From Neobacillus rhizophilus (GTDB lineage Bacteria; Bacillota; Bacilli; Bacillales; Cytobacillaceae): a stretch of DNA of 64,000 bases. Shown in pieces: positions 8,858 to 19,697 of this stretch; the first letter of the stretch is position 1, and each line of letters begins with the position of its first letter. The stretch spans positions 24,093 through 88,092 of the forward strand of contig NZ_JAGYPF010000002.1 in assembly GCF_018343535.1 (NCBI RefSeq), given 5' to 3'. The notes under the pieces were generated by a model. The model was not told the origin of the DNA, searched no databases, and was given only the letters and a program-made list of their open reading frames with translations. Position numbers and translations under genes: made by a program.

Positions 8858-10831
8858 TTGCCAGCATTTTTAGAAAAACGATCGATACGTTATCCTTTTT
8901 ATGGGTTAATCGGCGTTACAGTGGTACTGCTCATTGTCCTGCTATTATACAATTGGATATTAAGCTTGGCGGGGTTCTTCGCCATGTTTATCCCTCTTTA
9001 CTATATGTTTGTGGTGGACCGGCGCCAGCGAAAGGAAATGGAAGATTATATTGCAACGCTCTCTTACCGAGTTAAAAAGGTTGGCGAGGAAGCACTGCTC
9101 GAGCTGCCAATCGGGATTATGCTGATCAATGAAGAATATACCATCGAGTGGGCAAACCCTTATTTATCCTCGTGTTTCGATGAGGATACCTTGCTAGGCA
9201 AGTCGCTTTACGATGTTGCTGACAGGTTAATTCCATTGATAAAACAGGAGGCCAAAACAGAAGTTATCACCCTTCATGATAAGAAATTCCGTGTCATTCA
9301 TAAACCTGAGGAACGGCTCTTGTATTTTTTTGATGTAACTGAACAAGCTGAGATTGAAAAGTTATATCTTAATGAACGAACGGCTATTGCCATCATTTTC
9401 TTAGATAATTATGACGACTTGACACAGGGAATGGACGATCAAATGCGCGGGAGTCTTAATAATTTGGTCACCTCTATTTTAAATAAATGGGCAAACGATA
9501 ATGGGATTTTTCTAAAACGAATATCGTCAGAACGTTTTATTGCTGTTTTTAATGAGGAAATTCTTCACGGCCTTGAAAAGGGGAAATTCTCAATTTTAGA
9601 CGAAGTAAGGGAAATGACCTCGAAGCAAAATACCTCCTTTACACTAAGTATTGGTGTTGGAACAGGTGTATCTTCGCTGCCGGAATTGGGATTGTTAGCA
9701 CAATCGAGCCTTGATTTAGCATTAGGCCGCGGCGGTGATCAGGTGGCGATTAAACTTCCAAATGGCAAGGTGAAATTTTTCGGTGGAAAAACAAATCCAA
9801 TTGAAAAGCGTACGCGCGTGAGGGCACGGGTTATCTCCCACGCTTTAAGAGATTTGATTATAGCCAGTGACAAGGTCATTATTATGGGACATAAAAATCC
9901 GGATATGGATTCCATTGGTTCAAGCATTGGGATTTATAAAGTGGCACAACTCAATCAAAAGGATGCTTATATTGTTGTAAACATGCAGGAAATGGAGAGT
10001 GGCGTTAAACGGATGATGGATGAAATCCGCCATCAGGAGAAGTTATATTCCCGCTTTATAGGGCCGGAAGAGGCCTTAGAAATTGCCACTGATAAAACAC
10101 TCCTTGTTGTGGTCGATACCCACAAACCTTCCCTTGTTATGGAGGAGCGGCTGCTCAATAAAATCGATAATGTCGTAGTTATCGACCATCACCGCCGCGG
10201 TGAGGATTTTATCGCCAACCCATTGCTCGTTTATATGGAGCCGTATGCCTCTTCTACTTCAGAACTTGTAACGGAATTTTTGGAATATCAGCCAAAACGA
10301 GGTAAAATTGAAGTAATTGAAGCAACAGCGCTGTTGGCGGGAATTATTGTCGATACCAAAAGTTTTTCACTAAGGACGGGATCAAGGACATTTGATGCTG
10401 CATCCTACCTGCGGGCTCACGGGGCTGACACGATCCTTGTGCAAAAGTTCCTGAAAGAAGACGTCGGTACATACATCAAAAGGTCGAAGCTCATTGAATC
10501 TGTCTATTTCTATCATGAGGGAATTGCCATTGCCAAAGGCTCCGAACAGGATTTCAATGACCAAGTGATTATCGCCCAGGCTGCAGACACGCTTCTAACT
10601 ATGAATGGAGTGACGGCCTCATTCGTTATTTCAAAAAGAAGTGAGGAACTGATTGGAATCAGCGCTCGTTCACTAGGAAACATAAATGTACAGGTCATTA
10701 TGGAAGGGATGAAAGGCGGCGGACACTTGACAAATGCAGCCACCCAGCTGACAGGCCTTACCATTGAACAAGCAGAGGACCAGTTGAAGCAAGTAATCGA
10801 GGATTATTTAGAAGGGAGTACAAAAGAATGA
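8858..10831 (+). CDS. gdpP: Cyclic-di-AMP phosphodiesterase GdpP
   Basis: Membrane enzyme that hydrolyses c-di-AMP to pApA, controlling potassium and wall homeostasis. Two transmembrane helices (about 15-55), a PAS domain, a degenerate GGDEF domain (around [13 protein letters not shown]), then the catalytic DHH/DHHA1 module with [19 protein letters not shown] and the DHH motif in [11 protein letters not shown]. The TTG at 8858 is the likely start: GGGAG lies nine bases upstream, and it gives 657 residues, as in the family. Its stop overlaps the rplI start by four bases (ATGA), so the two are translationally coupled. Confidence 0.95.
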   Translation: MPAFLEKRSIRYPFYGLIGVTVVLLIVLLLYNWILSLAGFFAMFIPLYYMFVVDRRQRKEMEDYIATLSYRVKKVGEEALLELPIGIMLINEEYTIEWANPYLSSCFDEDTLLGKSLYDVADRLIPLIKQEAKTEVITLHDKKFRVIHKPEERLLYFFDVTEQAEIEKLYLNERTAIAIIFLDNYDDLTQGMDDQMRGSLNNLVTSILNKWANDNGIFLKRISSERFIAVFNEEILHGLEKGKFSILDEVREMTSKQNTSFTLSIGVGTGVSSLPELGLLAQSSLDLALGRGGDQVAIKLPNGKVKFFGGKTNPIEKRTRVRARVISHALRDLIIASDKVIIMGHKNPDMDSIGSSIGIYKVAQLNQKDAYIVVNMQEMESGVKRMMDEIRHQEKLYSRFIGPEEALEIATDKTLLVVVDTHKPSLVMEERLLNKIDNVVVIDHHRRGEDFIANPLLVYMEPYASSTSELVTEFLEYQPKRGKIEVIEATALLAGIIVDTKSFSLRTGSRTFDAASYLRAHGADTILVQKFLKEDVGTYIKRSKLIESVYFYHEGIAIAKGSEQDFNDQVIIAQAADTLLTMNGVTASFVISKRSEELIGISARSLGNINVQVIMEGMKGGGHLTNAATQLTGLTIEQAEDQLKQVIEDYLEGSTKE

Positions 10832-11277
10832 AGGTAATTTTTCTTAAAGATGTAAAAGGAAAAGGAAAAAAGGGTGAAATAAAAAACGTGGCGGACGGTT
10901 ATGCCCACAACTTTTTAATTAAGCAGGGGCTTGCTGTTGAAGCAAACTCCGCTAATGTCAGCACTTTGGATGCCCAAAAGAAAAAGCAGGAAAAAGAAGC
11001 GGCTGAAGAGCTTGCTGATGCAAAAAAGCTCAAAGAAACTTTAGATAAAGTTACAGTGGAGCTGACAGCAAAAGCTGGTGAGGGCGGACGTCTATTTGGT
11101 TCTATCACCTCAAAACAAATCGCTGAAGAACTGCAAAAGAAGCACGGAATTAAAATCGACAAACGGAAAATGGAACTCGATGATGCGATTCGGACATTAG
11201 GTCATACGAAGGTTCCAGTTAAGCTCCATCATGACGTAACAGCCACCTTGACCGTTCATGTGAAAGAAGGAAAATAA
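10828..11277 (+). CDS. rplI: 50S ribosomal protein L9
   Basis: Large-subunit protein of 149 residues: N-terminal [19 protein letters not shown], a long connecting helix rich in Lys/Glu/Ala, and the C-terminal rRNA-binding domain [13 protein letters not shown]. Starts inside the gdpP stop codon, with GAAGGGAG as ribosome binding site. Confidence 0.97.
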   Translation: MKVIFLKDVKGKGKKGEIKNVADGYAHNFLIKQGLAVEANSANVSTLDAQKKKQEKEAAEELADAKKLKETLDKVTVELTAKAGEGGRLFGSITSKQIAEELQKKHGIKIDKRKMELDDAIRTLGHTKVPVKLHHDVTATLTVHVKEGK

Positions 11278-11356
11278 AAGACAGCCTGTAGAAGAATAAA
11301 ATTTGCCAGTTCAAATTTAGATGAATCATGATAAAATAGAAAAGCAAGATTTGAGA

Positions 11357-11391
11357 CGTGATCGGTTTATCTGGTCACTTTTTTCTTTTTA
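11357..11391 (+). terminator. Probable terminator after rplI
   Basis: A short stem (GTGATC with GGTCAC, one G-U pair) followed by six T residues, 80 bases downstream of rplI. Confidence 0.5.
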
Positions 11392-11450
11392 AGATATGAT
11401 TATTTTTATAAGATTAATAATCACTCTCTAGTTAGGAGGGGTTTTAATAG

Positions 11451-12803
11451 ATGAATGATTTGTTTGCAGACCGCATGCCCCCACAAAATATTGAGGCAGA
11501 ACAGGCGGTATTAGGTGCCATTTTTTTAGAGCCTTCTTCTTTAACAATGGCTTCGGAAATCTTGATTCCAGAGGATTTCTATCGAGCCGCCCACCAAAAA
11601 ATCTTTAATGTGATGCTGAAGCTGAATGACGAAGGAAAGGCAGTTGACTTAGTAACTGTTACTGAGGAACTGGCTGCAGCTAAATTAATTGAGGATATAG
11701 GCGGTGTCAGCTATTTAAGTGAACTAGCAGGCGCTGTGCCGACGGCTGCCAATATTGAATATTATGCGAGAATCGTAGAAGAGAAATCCCTTCTTAGAAG
11801 ATTGATCCGCACGGCGACTAATATCGCCACAGATGGTTATACTCGTGAAGATGAAGTCGAATCACTTTTAAGCGAGGCCGAAAAAAGCATCATGGAGGTG
11901 GCCCAGCGGAAGAATGCCGGAGCCTTCCATGATATTAAAGATGTCCTTGTTCGGACGTATGACAATATTGAGGAAATGCATAAACGCGTTGGAGAGATTA
12001 CCGGCCTTGAGACGGGATTTGTTGAACTTGACAAGATGACAGCAGGCTTCCAACGCAATGATTTAATTATTGTCGGTGCGCGTCCTTCAGTTGGTAAAAC
12101 AGCCTTTGCCTTAAATATTGCGCAAAATGTTGCGAAAAAAACCGGCGAAAATATTGCCATCTTTAGTCTTGAGATGGGTGCTGAGCAGTTGGTCATGCGT
12201 CTTTTATGCGCCGAAGGGAACATTGATGCCCAAAGGCTTCGTACTGGGTCGCTGACAGAGGAAGACTGGGGTAAGTTGACGATGGCAATGGGCAGCTTAT
12301 CAAACACAGGAATCTATATTGATGATACTCCTGGGGTAAGAGTAGGTGATATTCGTTCCAAATGCCGCCGTTTAAAGCAAGAGCACGGCTTGGGAATGAT
12401 TTTAATTGACTATTTGCAGCTTATTCTAGGAAGTGGCCGCTCTGGTGAAAACCGTCAGCAGGAAGTATCGGAAATTTCCCGCTCCCTCAAGCAATTAGCC
12501 CGTGAGCTGCAAGTGCCTGTTATTGCCTTATCGCAGCTATCCCGTGGTGTGGAGCAGCGTCAGGATAAGCGGCCGATGATGTCAGATATCCGTGAATCCG
12601 GGTCTATCGAGCAGGATGCTGATATTGTTGCCTTTCTTTACCGTGATGATTACTATGATAAGGAATCGGAAAACAAAAATATCATCGAAATTATCATTGC
12701 TAAGCAACGTAACGGCCCGACGGGTACCGTTTCGCTAGCATTCGTGAAAGAATATAATAAATTCGTAAATCTGGAGACAAGATATGAATCTCCAGGGGCT
12801 TAA
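11451..12803 (+). CDS. dnaB: Replicative DNA helicase (DnaB family; dnaC in B. subtilis)
   Basis: Hexameric 5'-3' replicative helicase, 450 residues. N-terminal primase-interacting domain (MPPQNIEAEQAVLGAIFLEP), linker, and a RecA-like C-terminal domain with Walker A GARPSVGKTAFALN (about 204-217), Walker B segment MILIDYLQLI, and the arginine-finger region RQNGPTG-type KQRNGPTGTVSL. ATG at 11451 after AGGAGGGG. Followed by a strong terminator that separates it from purA. Confidence 0.97.
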   Translation: MNDLFADRMPPQNIEAEQAVLGAIFLEPSSLTMASEILIPEDFYRAAHQKIFNVMLKLNDEGKAVDLVTVTEELAAAKLIEDIGGVSYLSELAGAVPTAANIEYYARIVEEKSLLRRLIRTATNIATDGYTREDEVESLLSEAEKSIMEVAQRKNAGAFHDIKDVLVRTYDNIEEMHKRVGEITGLETGFVELDKMTAGFQRNDLIIVGARPSVGKTAFALNIAQNVAKKTGENIAIFSLEMGAEQLVMRLLCAEGNIDAQRLRTGSLTEEDWGKLTMAMGSLSNTGIYIDDTPGVRVGDIRSKCRRLKQEHGLGMILIDYLQLILGSGRSGENRQQEVSEISRSLKQLARELQVPVIALSQLSRGVEQRQDKRPMMSDIRESGSIEQDADIVAFLYRDDYYDKESENKNIIEIIIAKQRNGPTGTVSLAFVKEYNKFVNLETRYESPGA

Positions 12804-12863
12804 TGGGGCCTGATTCCCGCTGCTTTAGTGTTGTCCTGCAGCGGGGTCAGACCCCTTTTTAAT
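12804..12863 (+). terminator. Terminator after dnaB
   Basis: Long hairpin: GGGGCCTGA...CCGCTGC pairing with GCAGCGG and TCAGACCCC, then TTTTT. Confidence 0.85.
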
Positions 12864-12872
12864 AGATTTTTA

Positions 12873-14295
<1,423 letters not shown>

Positions 14296-14303
14296 AACTC
14301 TTT

Positions 14304-14338
14304 TAAAGCCCTCTTTCTAGGGGGGCTTTACTTTTTTA
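14304..14338 (+). terminator. Terminator after purA
   Basis: Stem AAAGCCC/GGGCTTT followed by an interrupted T-run. Confidence 0.8.
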
Positions 14339-14430
14339 AAAAGTTTTTTTAGAAAAACTATTGCCTATTATACATTATCATGATATTATAAAAAACGTCG
14401 CCAAGAGATGGCGGAAATACATTAAATAAC

Positions 14431-14506
14431 GAGCCATTAGCTCAGTCGGTAGAGCATCTGACTTTTAATCAGAGGGTCGAAGGTTCGAGTCCTTCATGGC
14501 TCACCA
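14431..14506 (+). tRNA. tRNA-Lys (UUU)
   Basis: Complete cloverleaf: acceptor GAGCCAT/ATGGCTC, D-loop AGCTCAGTCGGTAGAGC, anticodon TTT, T-arm GGTTCGAGTCC, encoded CCA. Confidence 0.97.
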
Positions 14507-14518
14507 TTCTTTACGAAT

Positions 14519-14590
14519 GGCCCCTTGGTCAAGCGGTTAAGACACCGCCCTTTCACGGCGGTAACACGGGTTCGAATCCCGTAGGGGTCA
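14519..14590 (+). tRNA. tRNA-Glu (UUC)
   Basis: Acceptor GGCCCCT/AGGGGTC, anticodon TTC in CCTTTCACGG, T-arm GGGTTCGAATCCC. CCA is not encoded. Confidence 0.95.
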
Positions 14591-14658
14591 TCGGCATTGG
14601 TCGGCCGGTAAATGACTGGCAAGGACAGTCTCCTTGCTGGCTGATCATATTATAAATT

Positions 14659-14735
14659 GGTCTGGTAGTTCAGTTGGTTAGAATGCCTGCCTGTCACGCA
14701 GGAGGTCGCGGGTTCGAGTCCCGTCCAGACCGCCA
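14659..14735 (+). tRNA. tRNA-Asp (GUC)
   Basis: Acceptor GGTCTGG/CCAGACC, anticodon GTC in CCTGTCACG, T-arm GGGTTCGAGTCCC, discriminator G, encoded CCA. Confidence 0.97.
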
Positions 14736-14749
14736 CTTAATTTAGAATG

Positions 14750-14775
14750 GGCTCAGTAGCTCAGTCGGTAGAGCA
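14750..14775 (+). pseudogene. Duplicated 5' fragment of tRNA-Phe
   Basis: These 26 bases are identical to the first 26 bases of the intact tRNA-Phe at 14975 (acceptor 5' strand and D-arm). The anticodon and T-arms are missing; an unrelated structured sequence follows. It cannot fold as a tRNA. Confidence 0.85.
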
Positions 14776-14974
14776 CGATCGAATAAGCTTCCTTGAAATA
14801 CTTCAGGGCAGACATCGAGACGCTCCTTGAATAAGCCTTCTAAGATGTCTGCACGATTGAGTAAGCATCCTTGAAAAGGCATCAGCGTACACGCCGAGCT
14901 GCTGCTTGAATAAGCTCTCTGAGGCGGGGACGAAGGACTTACCTCATACTTGTTGTAGGAAATCATCTAAATAT
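14776..14974. repeat. Insert between tRNA-Phe fragment and intact tRNA-Phe, with a repeated motif
   Basis: About 200 bases without a gene. GA(A/G)TAAGC occurs four times (14781, 14829, 14859, 14908), each time followed by a similar CTT-rich stretch, and an inverted pair GCAGACATC (14808-14816) / GATGTCTGC (14844-14852) could form a hairpin. The nature of the sequence is unknown; it may be a remnant of a small mobile or structured element. Confidence 0.6.
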
Positions 14975-15047
14975 GGCTCAGTAGCTCAGTCGGTAGAGCA
15001 AAGGACTGAAAATCCTTGTGTCGGCGGTTCGATTCCGTCCTGAGCCA
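14975..15047 (+). tRNA. tRNA-Phe (GAA)
   Basis: Acceptor GGCTCAG/CTGAGCC, anticodon GAA in ACTGAAAATCC, T-arm GCGGTTCGATTCCGT. CCA is not encoded. Confidence 0.95.
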
Positions 15048-15052
15048 TCCCA

Positions 15053-15090
15053 AAAAGAAGTTCGCACACATTGCGGATTTCTTTTTTTGT
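15053..15090 (+). terminator. Terminator of the tRNA cluster
   Basis: Stem AAAGAA..CGC with GCG..TTCTTT, then a T-run. Confidence 0.65.
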
Positions 15091-15096
15091 TACATT

Positions 15097-15113
15097 TGTT
15101 ACATAAATGTAAT
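15097..15113 (+). promoter_or_regulatory. Candidate WalR box
   Basis: TGTTAC-ATAAA-TGTAAT matches the WalR consensus TGT(A/T)A(A/T/C)-N5-TGT(A/T)A(A/T/C); an extra TGTTAC half-site lies at 15088. It is upstream of a cell-wall hydrolase that adjoins the walRK operon. It is far (about 220 bases) from the proximal -10, so its role is uncertain. Confidence 0.4.
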
Positions 15114-15333
15114 AAATGCCCCTGTTTTTTACAAATAGCATAGAAATTTGTCTTATTTTGTAAAATTATCCCGATATTGGACAAACCCCTGATATAATAG
15201 GGATTTCCCCCTATTACCCGCACAAAAAAACAGGAAGAAATGACTAGCATATTTCAAAAGACGTAGGATAATGTCAGTAATTATACAATTGTGTTACATT
15301 ATGGAGACTATTAATCTCATCTCTATAAAACTA

Positions 15334-15342
15334 TGGTAAAGT
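15334..15342 (+). promoter_or_regulatory. Extended -10 element before the M23 gene
   Basis: TGGTAAAGT, an extended -10. The same nine bases are found upstream of walR at 17076-17084. No convincing -35 is visible. Confidence 0.4.
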
Positions 15343-15404
15343 AAGAGAGGCTAAAATTCTGGGAAACCCTTTCATTGTGTTTTACCGTGGTTTAGGAGGA
15401 AATA

Positions 15405-16859
15405 ATGTTTTCTTTAAACAAAAAAAACAATTCTAAAAAACTTTTATTAATAAAAACAACCATAGCATCAGCAGTAGCAGCATCTGTTATTGCGTTTAGC
15501 AGCGGACCGGTGGCACTGGCTACTTCCTCAAAATTAACAACTGTTTATCATGTTTATCTCAATGGTACATACATAGGTAATGTAACGGATAAAGCAATTG
15601 TCGATAAAATTGTTGCAGAGAAATTGGATTCCATGAAGGAATCCATCAAAGATCTTAACATAAAGCTTGGCGAACAGGTTCAATATGTACCTGAACAAGT
15701 TTTCAGCGCCAATGCAAACAATCAAGAAACTCTTCAAAACTTAAGAAATACATTCCAAGTTCAAGCAGAAGCGGCTGCCATTATGATTGATGGAGCACCT
15801 GTTGTTTATCTGGAAAATAAGAGTGCGGGTGAGGACGTAATCAAGAATCTTAAACTGCAGTATGTTACTGAACAGCAGCTGCAAGACCTTGAAGCACGTA
15901 AAGAGGCTTCACCTGACACATTACCGGCTTTAAATCAAAATGAAACACGTATTTTAAATGTAAGTCTTTCAAAAAATGTTTCTGTGGAGACGAAAAATGT
16001 TGAGTTGCAAAAAATCGTAACTCCTGCTGAGGCTGTTACTCTTTTACAAAAAGGCACTTTGGAAGAAAAGAAGTACGCTGTTCAAGATGGCGACGCACTT
16101 GAATCAATTGCCCATCAAAATGGATTGACAGTACCGGAATTGCTAGCCTTAAATCCTGGATTAACAGCAGATTCATTAATAAAAATCGGCCAAGAAATCA
16201 ATATTACGGCCTTAAAGCCATACGTGGATGTAATCGTTGAAAAAGAAGTGAACCAAAACGAAACCATTCCATTTGAAACGCAAATCGAAGAAGACGCAAA
16301 TCTCCCTAAGGGAGAAAAGAAAGTACAACAAGAAGGTCAAGACGGATCTCGTTCAGTAACCTACCATATTTCAGAACAAAATGGTGTTGCTTCCCAAAAG
16401 AACGTTACTAGTGAGCAAATCCTGCAGCAGCCTATAAATAATATTATCATTAAAGGAACAAAGGCCATTCCTTCCCGTGGTGAGGGCACACTTGCTTGGC
16501 CGACTGTCGGCGGGTATGTATCCAGTGAAATGGGGTTCCGCTGGGGCAAAAAACATAAAGGAATCGATATTGCCAGACCAAGCAATTTAACAATCAAAGC
16601 TGCAGATAATGGTGTAGTTGTTTCAGCCGGATGGGACAACGGCGGCTATGGAAATAAAGTTATCATTGACCATCAAAATGGAATGCGTACCCTATATGGC
16701 CACATGTCCTCGCTTAATGTAAAAGCCGGACAGACAGTTTCTAAAGGAACAGCGATCGGTGTAATGGGAGCAACCGGAGATGCAACTGGTGTCCACCTCC
16801 ATTTCGAAGTGTATAAAAATGGCGGCTTGGTAAACCCACTTTCTTATGTAAGCAGATAA
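15405..16859 (+). CDS. Secreted LysM-G5-M23 peptidoglycan endopeptidase
   Basis: Exported cell-wall hydrolase of 484 residues. Signal peptide to about residue 40 (GPVALATSS), an N-terminal region with VYHVYLNGTYIGNV, a LysM domain (about 222-268, YAVQDGDALESIAHQNGL), a G5 domain (about 270-350), and a C-terminal M23 metallopeptidase (about 370-480) with the zinc motifs GIDIARP-type HKGID and HLHFEV. ATG at 15405 after AGGAGG. It sits between purA and walR, as in many Bacillaceae, and is a plausible WalR target. It ends with a terminator. Confidence 0.93.
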   Translation: MFSLNKKNNSKKLLLIKTTIASAVAASVIAFSSGPVALATSSKLTTVYHVYLNGTYIGNVTDKAIVDKIVAEKLDSMKESIKDLNIKLGEQVQYVPEQVFSANANNQETLQNLRNTFQVQAEAAAIMIDGAPVVYLENKSAGEDVIKNLKLQYVTEQQLQDLEARKEASPDTLPALNQNETRILNVSLSKNVSVETKNVELQKIVTPAEAVTLLQKGTLEEKKYAVQDGDALESIAHQNGLTVPELLALNPGLTADSLIKIGQEINITALKPYVDVIVEKEVNQNETIPFETQIEEDANLPKGEKKVQQEGQDGSRSVTYHISEQNGVASQKNVTSEQILQQPINNIIIKGTKAIPSRGEGTLAWPTVGGYVSSEMGFRWGKKHKGIDIARPSNLTIKAADNGVVVSAGWDNGGYGNKVIIDHQNGMRTLYGHMSSLNVKAGQTVSKGTAIGVMGATGDATGVHLHFEVYKNGGLVNPLSYVSR

Positions 16860-16861
16860 CA

Positions 16862-16892
16862 GTCTCTAGTTTAACTAGAGGCTTTTTCTTTT
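16862..16892 (+). terminator. Terminator after the M23 gene
   Basis: CTCTAG-TTTAA-CTAGAG stem followed by GCTTTTTCTTTT. Confidence 0.85.
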
Positions 16893-16893
16893 G

Positions 16894-17005
16894 GCTAATA
16901 AGAAAGTATAAACTTTCTGCCGAAAACTTTATACTTTCTTAACGCATAAGTGCAACTACGCCTCTGTCTTCGCCCTTAGGGGCTCGCCAATCGGCGAGTT
17001 TTCTT
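16894..17005. repeat. Dispersed repeat, copy C (longest)
   Basis: Carries AATAAGAAAGTATAAA, an inverted copy TTTATACTTTCTT 20 bases later, and the end block GGCTCGCCAATCGGCGAG plus TTTTC. The end block forms a perfect CTCGCC/GGCGAG hairpin followed by T residues. The extra inverted arm is not seen in copies A and B. Confidence 0.75.
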
Positions 17006-17075
17006 TAGAAACCCTAGTAGTTAACTGGAAGAAGACTTCCAAATACTTGTTATAGATGAATTTCAGGCGAAACAA

Positions 17076-17084
17076 TGGTAAAGT
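17076..17084 (+). promoter_or_regulatory. Extended -10 of the wal operon
   Basis: TGGTAAAGT 67 bases before the walR start. Confidence 0.4.
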
Positions 17085-17150
17085 AAAATAGAGTAGTTAT
17101 GACTTTTAAAAAGAAAAATATAGACAATAAAAACAAAAAGGAGCAATGGT

Positions 17151-17861
17151 ATGGAAAAGAAAATTCTCGTTGTTGATGATGAAAAACCGATTGCTGATAT
17201 CCTTCAATTTAACCTGAAAAAGGAAGGATATGACGTCTATTGCGCCTATGATGGAAACCAAGCACTTCAATTAGTTGAAGAAATCCAGCCAGATTTAATC
17301 CTGTTAGATATTATGCTGCCGCAAAGAGATGGAATGGAGGTTTGCCGCGAAGTACGGAAAAAGTACGAAATGCCGATTATCATGCTGACTGCCAAGGATT
17401 CAGAAATTGATAAAGTCCTGGGACTTGAGCTTGGTGCTGACGATTACGTGACGAAGCCGTTCAGCACAAGAGAGTTAATCGCCCGTGTGAAGGCAAATTT
17501 GCGCCGCCATCAGCAAATCATTGCACAGCCTGATGCGGAAAATGAAACGAATGAAATAGTCGTGGGCGCTCTTGTCATCCATCCGGATGCCTATGTCGTG
17601 TCTAAACGTGGGGAAACCATTGAGCTTACCCATCGTGAATTTGAATTGCTTTACTACTTGGCACAGCATATTGGTCAGGTTATGACACGCGAGCATCTAC
17701 TGCAAACGGTCTGGGGTTATGATTATTATGGCGATGTTCGGACAGTCGATGTTACGGTACGCCGCCTTCGTGAAAAAATTGAAGACAGTCCGAGTCATCC
17801 TGCCTGGATTGTGACGCGCCGCGGGGTAGGTTATTATTTACGGAATCCTGAACAGGAGTAG
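17151..17861 (+). CDS. walR: Essential response regulator WalR (YycF)
   Basis: OmpR-family regulator of peptidoglycan metabolism. Receiver domain with the DDE acidic pocket (VVDDEKP) and the phospho-acceptor Asp in [13 protein letters not shown] (near residue 53), Lys in TKPFS, and a C-terminal winged helix (about 135-232, [15 protein letters not shown]). 236 residues, family length. Start ATG at 17151 with AAGGAG. First gene of walR-walK-yycH-yycI-walJ-htrA. Confidence 0.98.
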   Translation: MEKKILVVDDEKPIADILQFNLKKEGYDVYCAYDGNQALQLVEEIQPDLILLDIMLPQRDGMEVCREVRKKYEMPIIMLTAKDSEIDKVLGLELGADDYVTKPFSTRELIARVKANLRRHQQIIAQPDAENETNEIVVGALVIHPDAYVVSKRGETIELTHREFELLYYLAQHIGQVMTREHLLQTVWGYDYYGDVRTVDVTVRRLREKIEDSPSHPAWIVTRRGVGYYLRNPEQE

Positions 17862-17867
17862 TGACTG

Positions 17868-19697
17868 GTGAAAAAAGTAGGCTTCTTTCGCTCGATACAT
17901 GTTAAATTTGTGATCATCTATGTGCTCCTCCTTTTAGTTGCAATGCAGATTATCGGTGTTTATTTTGTCCGGCAACTGGAGGAAACATTGAGGACAAATT
18001 TCCAAACGGCTTTAAAAGAGCGTGTGAATTTACTAGGATATAATATTCGCGAGGAAATAGAGAAACAAAGAACTGCTGAAGACCCGACTTTAGAGGAAGA
18101 TATCAAAAAGACCCTTAAGGATTTTGACAATGCCGGTGATATCTCAGAGGTGCAGGTAATTGAAAACCGGTCACTGAAGATTCTTGGAACCTCTGATGCA
18201 GATAATCAAGGTCTAATCGGGCAAAGAACAACCATACTTCGCATTAAACAATCAATGGTATTGGAAGAAGACCAAAGCGCCCTGTTAATCGATAAGAAAA
18301 CGGGAAATCGTATCTGGGTCCTTTCTACTCCAATTAAATCCGGCAAGAAGGTCATTGGCGCCATTTACCTTGTTGCAAAAATTGAGAGTGTTTTTGAACA
18401 AATGAAAACCATTAATACAATTTTTGCTACAGGGACAGCCATCGCCATGTCAATCACAGCTGTATTAGGGATCTTGTTAGCCCAGACCATTACAAGGCCG
18501 ATTGCCGATATGAAAAAGCAGGCATTGGCAATGGCCAAAGGGAACTTTTCTCGCAAGGTTAAGGTGTATGGGTACGATGAAATCGGAACGCTGGCAATTA
18601 CCTTTAACAATTTAACAAAGAAGCTGCAGGAAGCCCAGGCGATGACGGAAGGGGAACGTAGAAAACTATCCTCCGTCCTCTCCTATATGACCGATGGCGT
18701 TATTGCAACAGATAGAAAAGGCCGGGTCATCCTCATAAATGAACCGGCAGCGGAAATGCTGAATGTTTCACGTGAAACAGTGCTCTCCCAGCCGATTGTG
18801 TCATTATTAGATTTGGACGACACCAATACCTTCGAAGATTTGTTGGAGGAGAAGGATTCGCTTATTCTGGATTATAGTACCAAGCAGGAAAGATACATCC
18901 TTAGGGCAAATTTTTCCGTTATCCAAAAAGAAACTGGCTTTGTAAACGGATTGATTTGCGTTCTGCATGATATTACGGAGCAGGAAAAAATTGAATTCGA
19001 AAGACGGGAGTTTGTGGCCAATGTTTCGCATGAGCTGAGGACCCCGTTAACTACGATGAGAAGCTACCTAGAGGCTCTTGCAGATGGGGCTTGGCGTGAT
19101 GAGGAAATTGCCCCGAACTTTCTGGAAGTGACAAGTAAGGAAACGGAGCGAATGATTCGCCTTGTTAATGACCTGTTGACATTGTCAAAAATGGATAGCA
19201 CTGATTATCGAATGACAATGGAATGGGTAAACTTTGTTGATTTCTATGACCGAATTATTGACCGTTTTGAAATGGCAAAGGAGCAAAACGTAACATTTAA
19301 AAGAATTCTCCCTAAGCATGGCATCTTCGTTGAAATGGATGAAGATAAAATGACTCAGGTCTTATACAACGTCATTTCCAATGCTCTGAAGTATTCTCCT
19401 GAAGGTGGACAGGTGACCTTCACTATACAAGAAAAAAATGAGACCATTATTGTCAGCGTTTCAGACCAAGGAATGGGAATTCCCAAAGAGAGTATCGGGA
19501 AAATATTTGACCGTTTTTATCGAGTCGATAAAGCAAGAACGCGGAAAATGGGCGGAACAGGTTTGGGACTGGCCATTGCTAAAGAAATTGTCAGTGCTCA
19601 TGGCGGAAATATCTGGGCATCTAGTAAGGAAGGGAAAGGAACTACCATTTCATTTTCCTTGCCATATGAAAGTGCTGAAGAGGATGAATGGTCATGA
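17868..19697 (+). CDS. walK: Essential sensor histidine kinase WalK (YycG)
   Basis: Membrane sensor that phosphorylates WalR. TM1 (about 11-32), extracytoplasmic Cache-like domain (33-180), TM2 (about 184-206), HAMP, cytoplasmic PAS domain (about 265-370), HisKA with the phospho-His in NVSHELRTPLT (near 387) and a HATPase_c domain with FDRFYRVDKARTRKMGGTGLGL. 609 residues. GTG start seven bases after walR. The coding sequence contains a perfect parS site. Confidence 0.98.
   Translation: MKKVGFFRSIHVKFVIIYVLLLLVAMQIIGVYFVRQLEETLRTNFQTALKERVNLLGYNIREEIEKQRTAEDPTLEEDIKKTLKDFDNAGDISEVQVIENRSLKILGTSDADNQGLIGQRTTILRIKQSMVLEEDQSALLIDKKTGNRIWVLSTPIKSGKKVIGAIYLVAKIESVFEQMKTINTIFATGTAIAMSITAVLGILLAQTITRPIADMKKQALAMAKGNFSRKVKVYGYDEIGTLAITFNNLTKKLQEAQAMTEGERRKLSSVLSYMTDGVIATDRKGRVILINEPAAEMLNVSRETVLSQPIVSLLDLDDTNTFEDLLEEKDSLILDYSTKQERYILRANFSVIQKETGFVNGLICVLHDITEQEKIEFERREFVANVSHELRTPLTTMRSYLEALADGAWRDEEIAPNFLEVTSKETERMIRLVNDLLTLSKMDSTDYRMTMEWVNFVDFYDRIIDRFEMAKEQNVTFKRILPKHGIFVEMDEDKMTQVLYNVISNALKYSPEGGQVTFTIQEKNETIIVSVSDQGMGIPKESIGKIFDRFYRVDKARTRKMGGTGLGLAIAKEIVSAHGGNIWASSKEGKGTTISFSLPYESAEEDEWS
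18764..18779. promoter_or_regulatory. parS site inside walK
   Basis: TGTTTCACGTGAAACA, the fully palindromic form of the parS consensus, in the PAS-domain coding region. Confidence 0.9.

Noticed and set aside
14750..15047. Intron-containing tRNA-Phe
   Set aside because: The second copy is a complete tRNA with its own 5' half, so the first part is a duplicated fragment, not an exon.
15097..15102. WalR box formed by the two TGTTAC sites at 15088 and 15097
   Set aside because: Their spacing is 3 bases, not the required 5; only the pair 15097/15108 fits.
15200..15404. c-di-AMP (ydaO) riboswitch before the M23 gene
   Set aside because: The M23/LysM context would fit, but the conserved aptamer blocks are not present.
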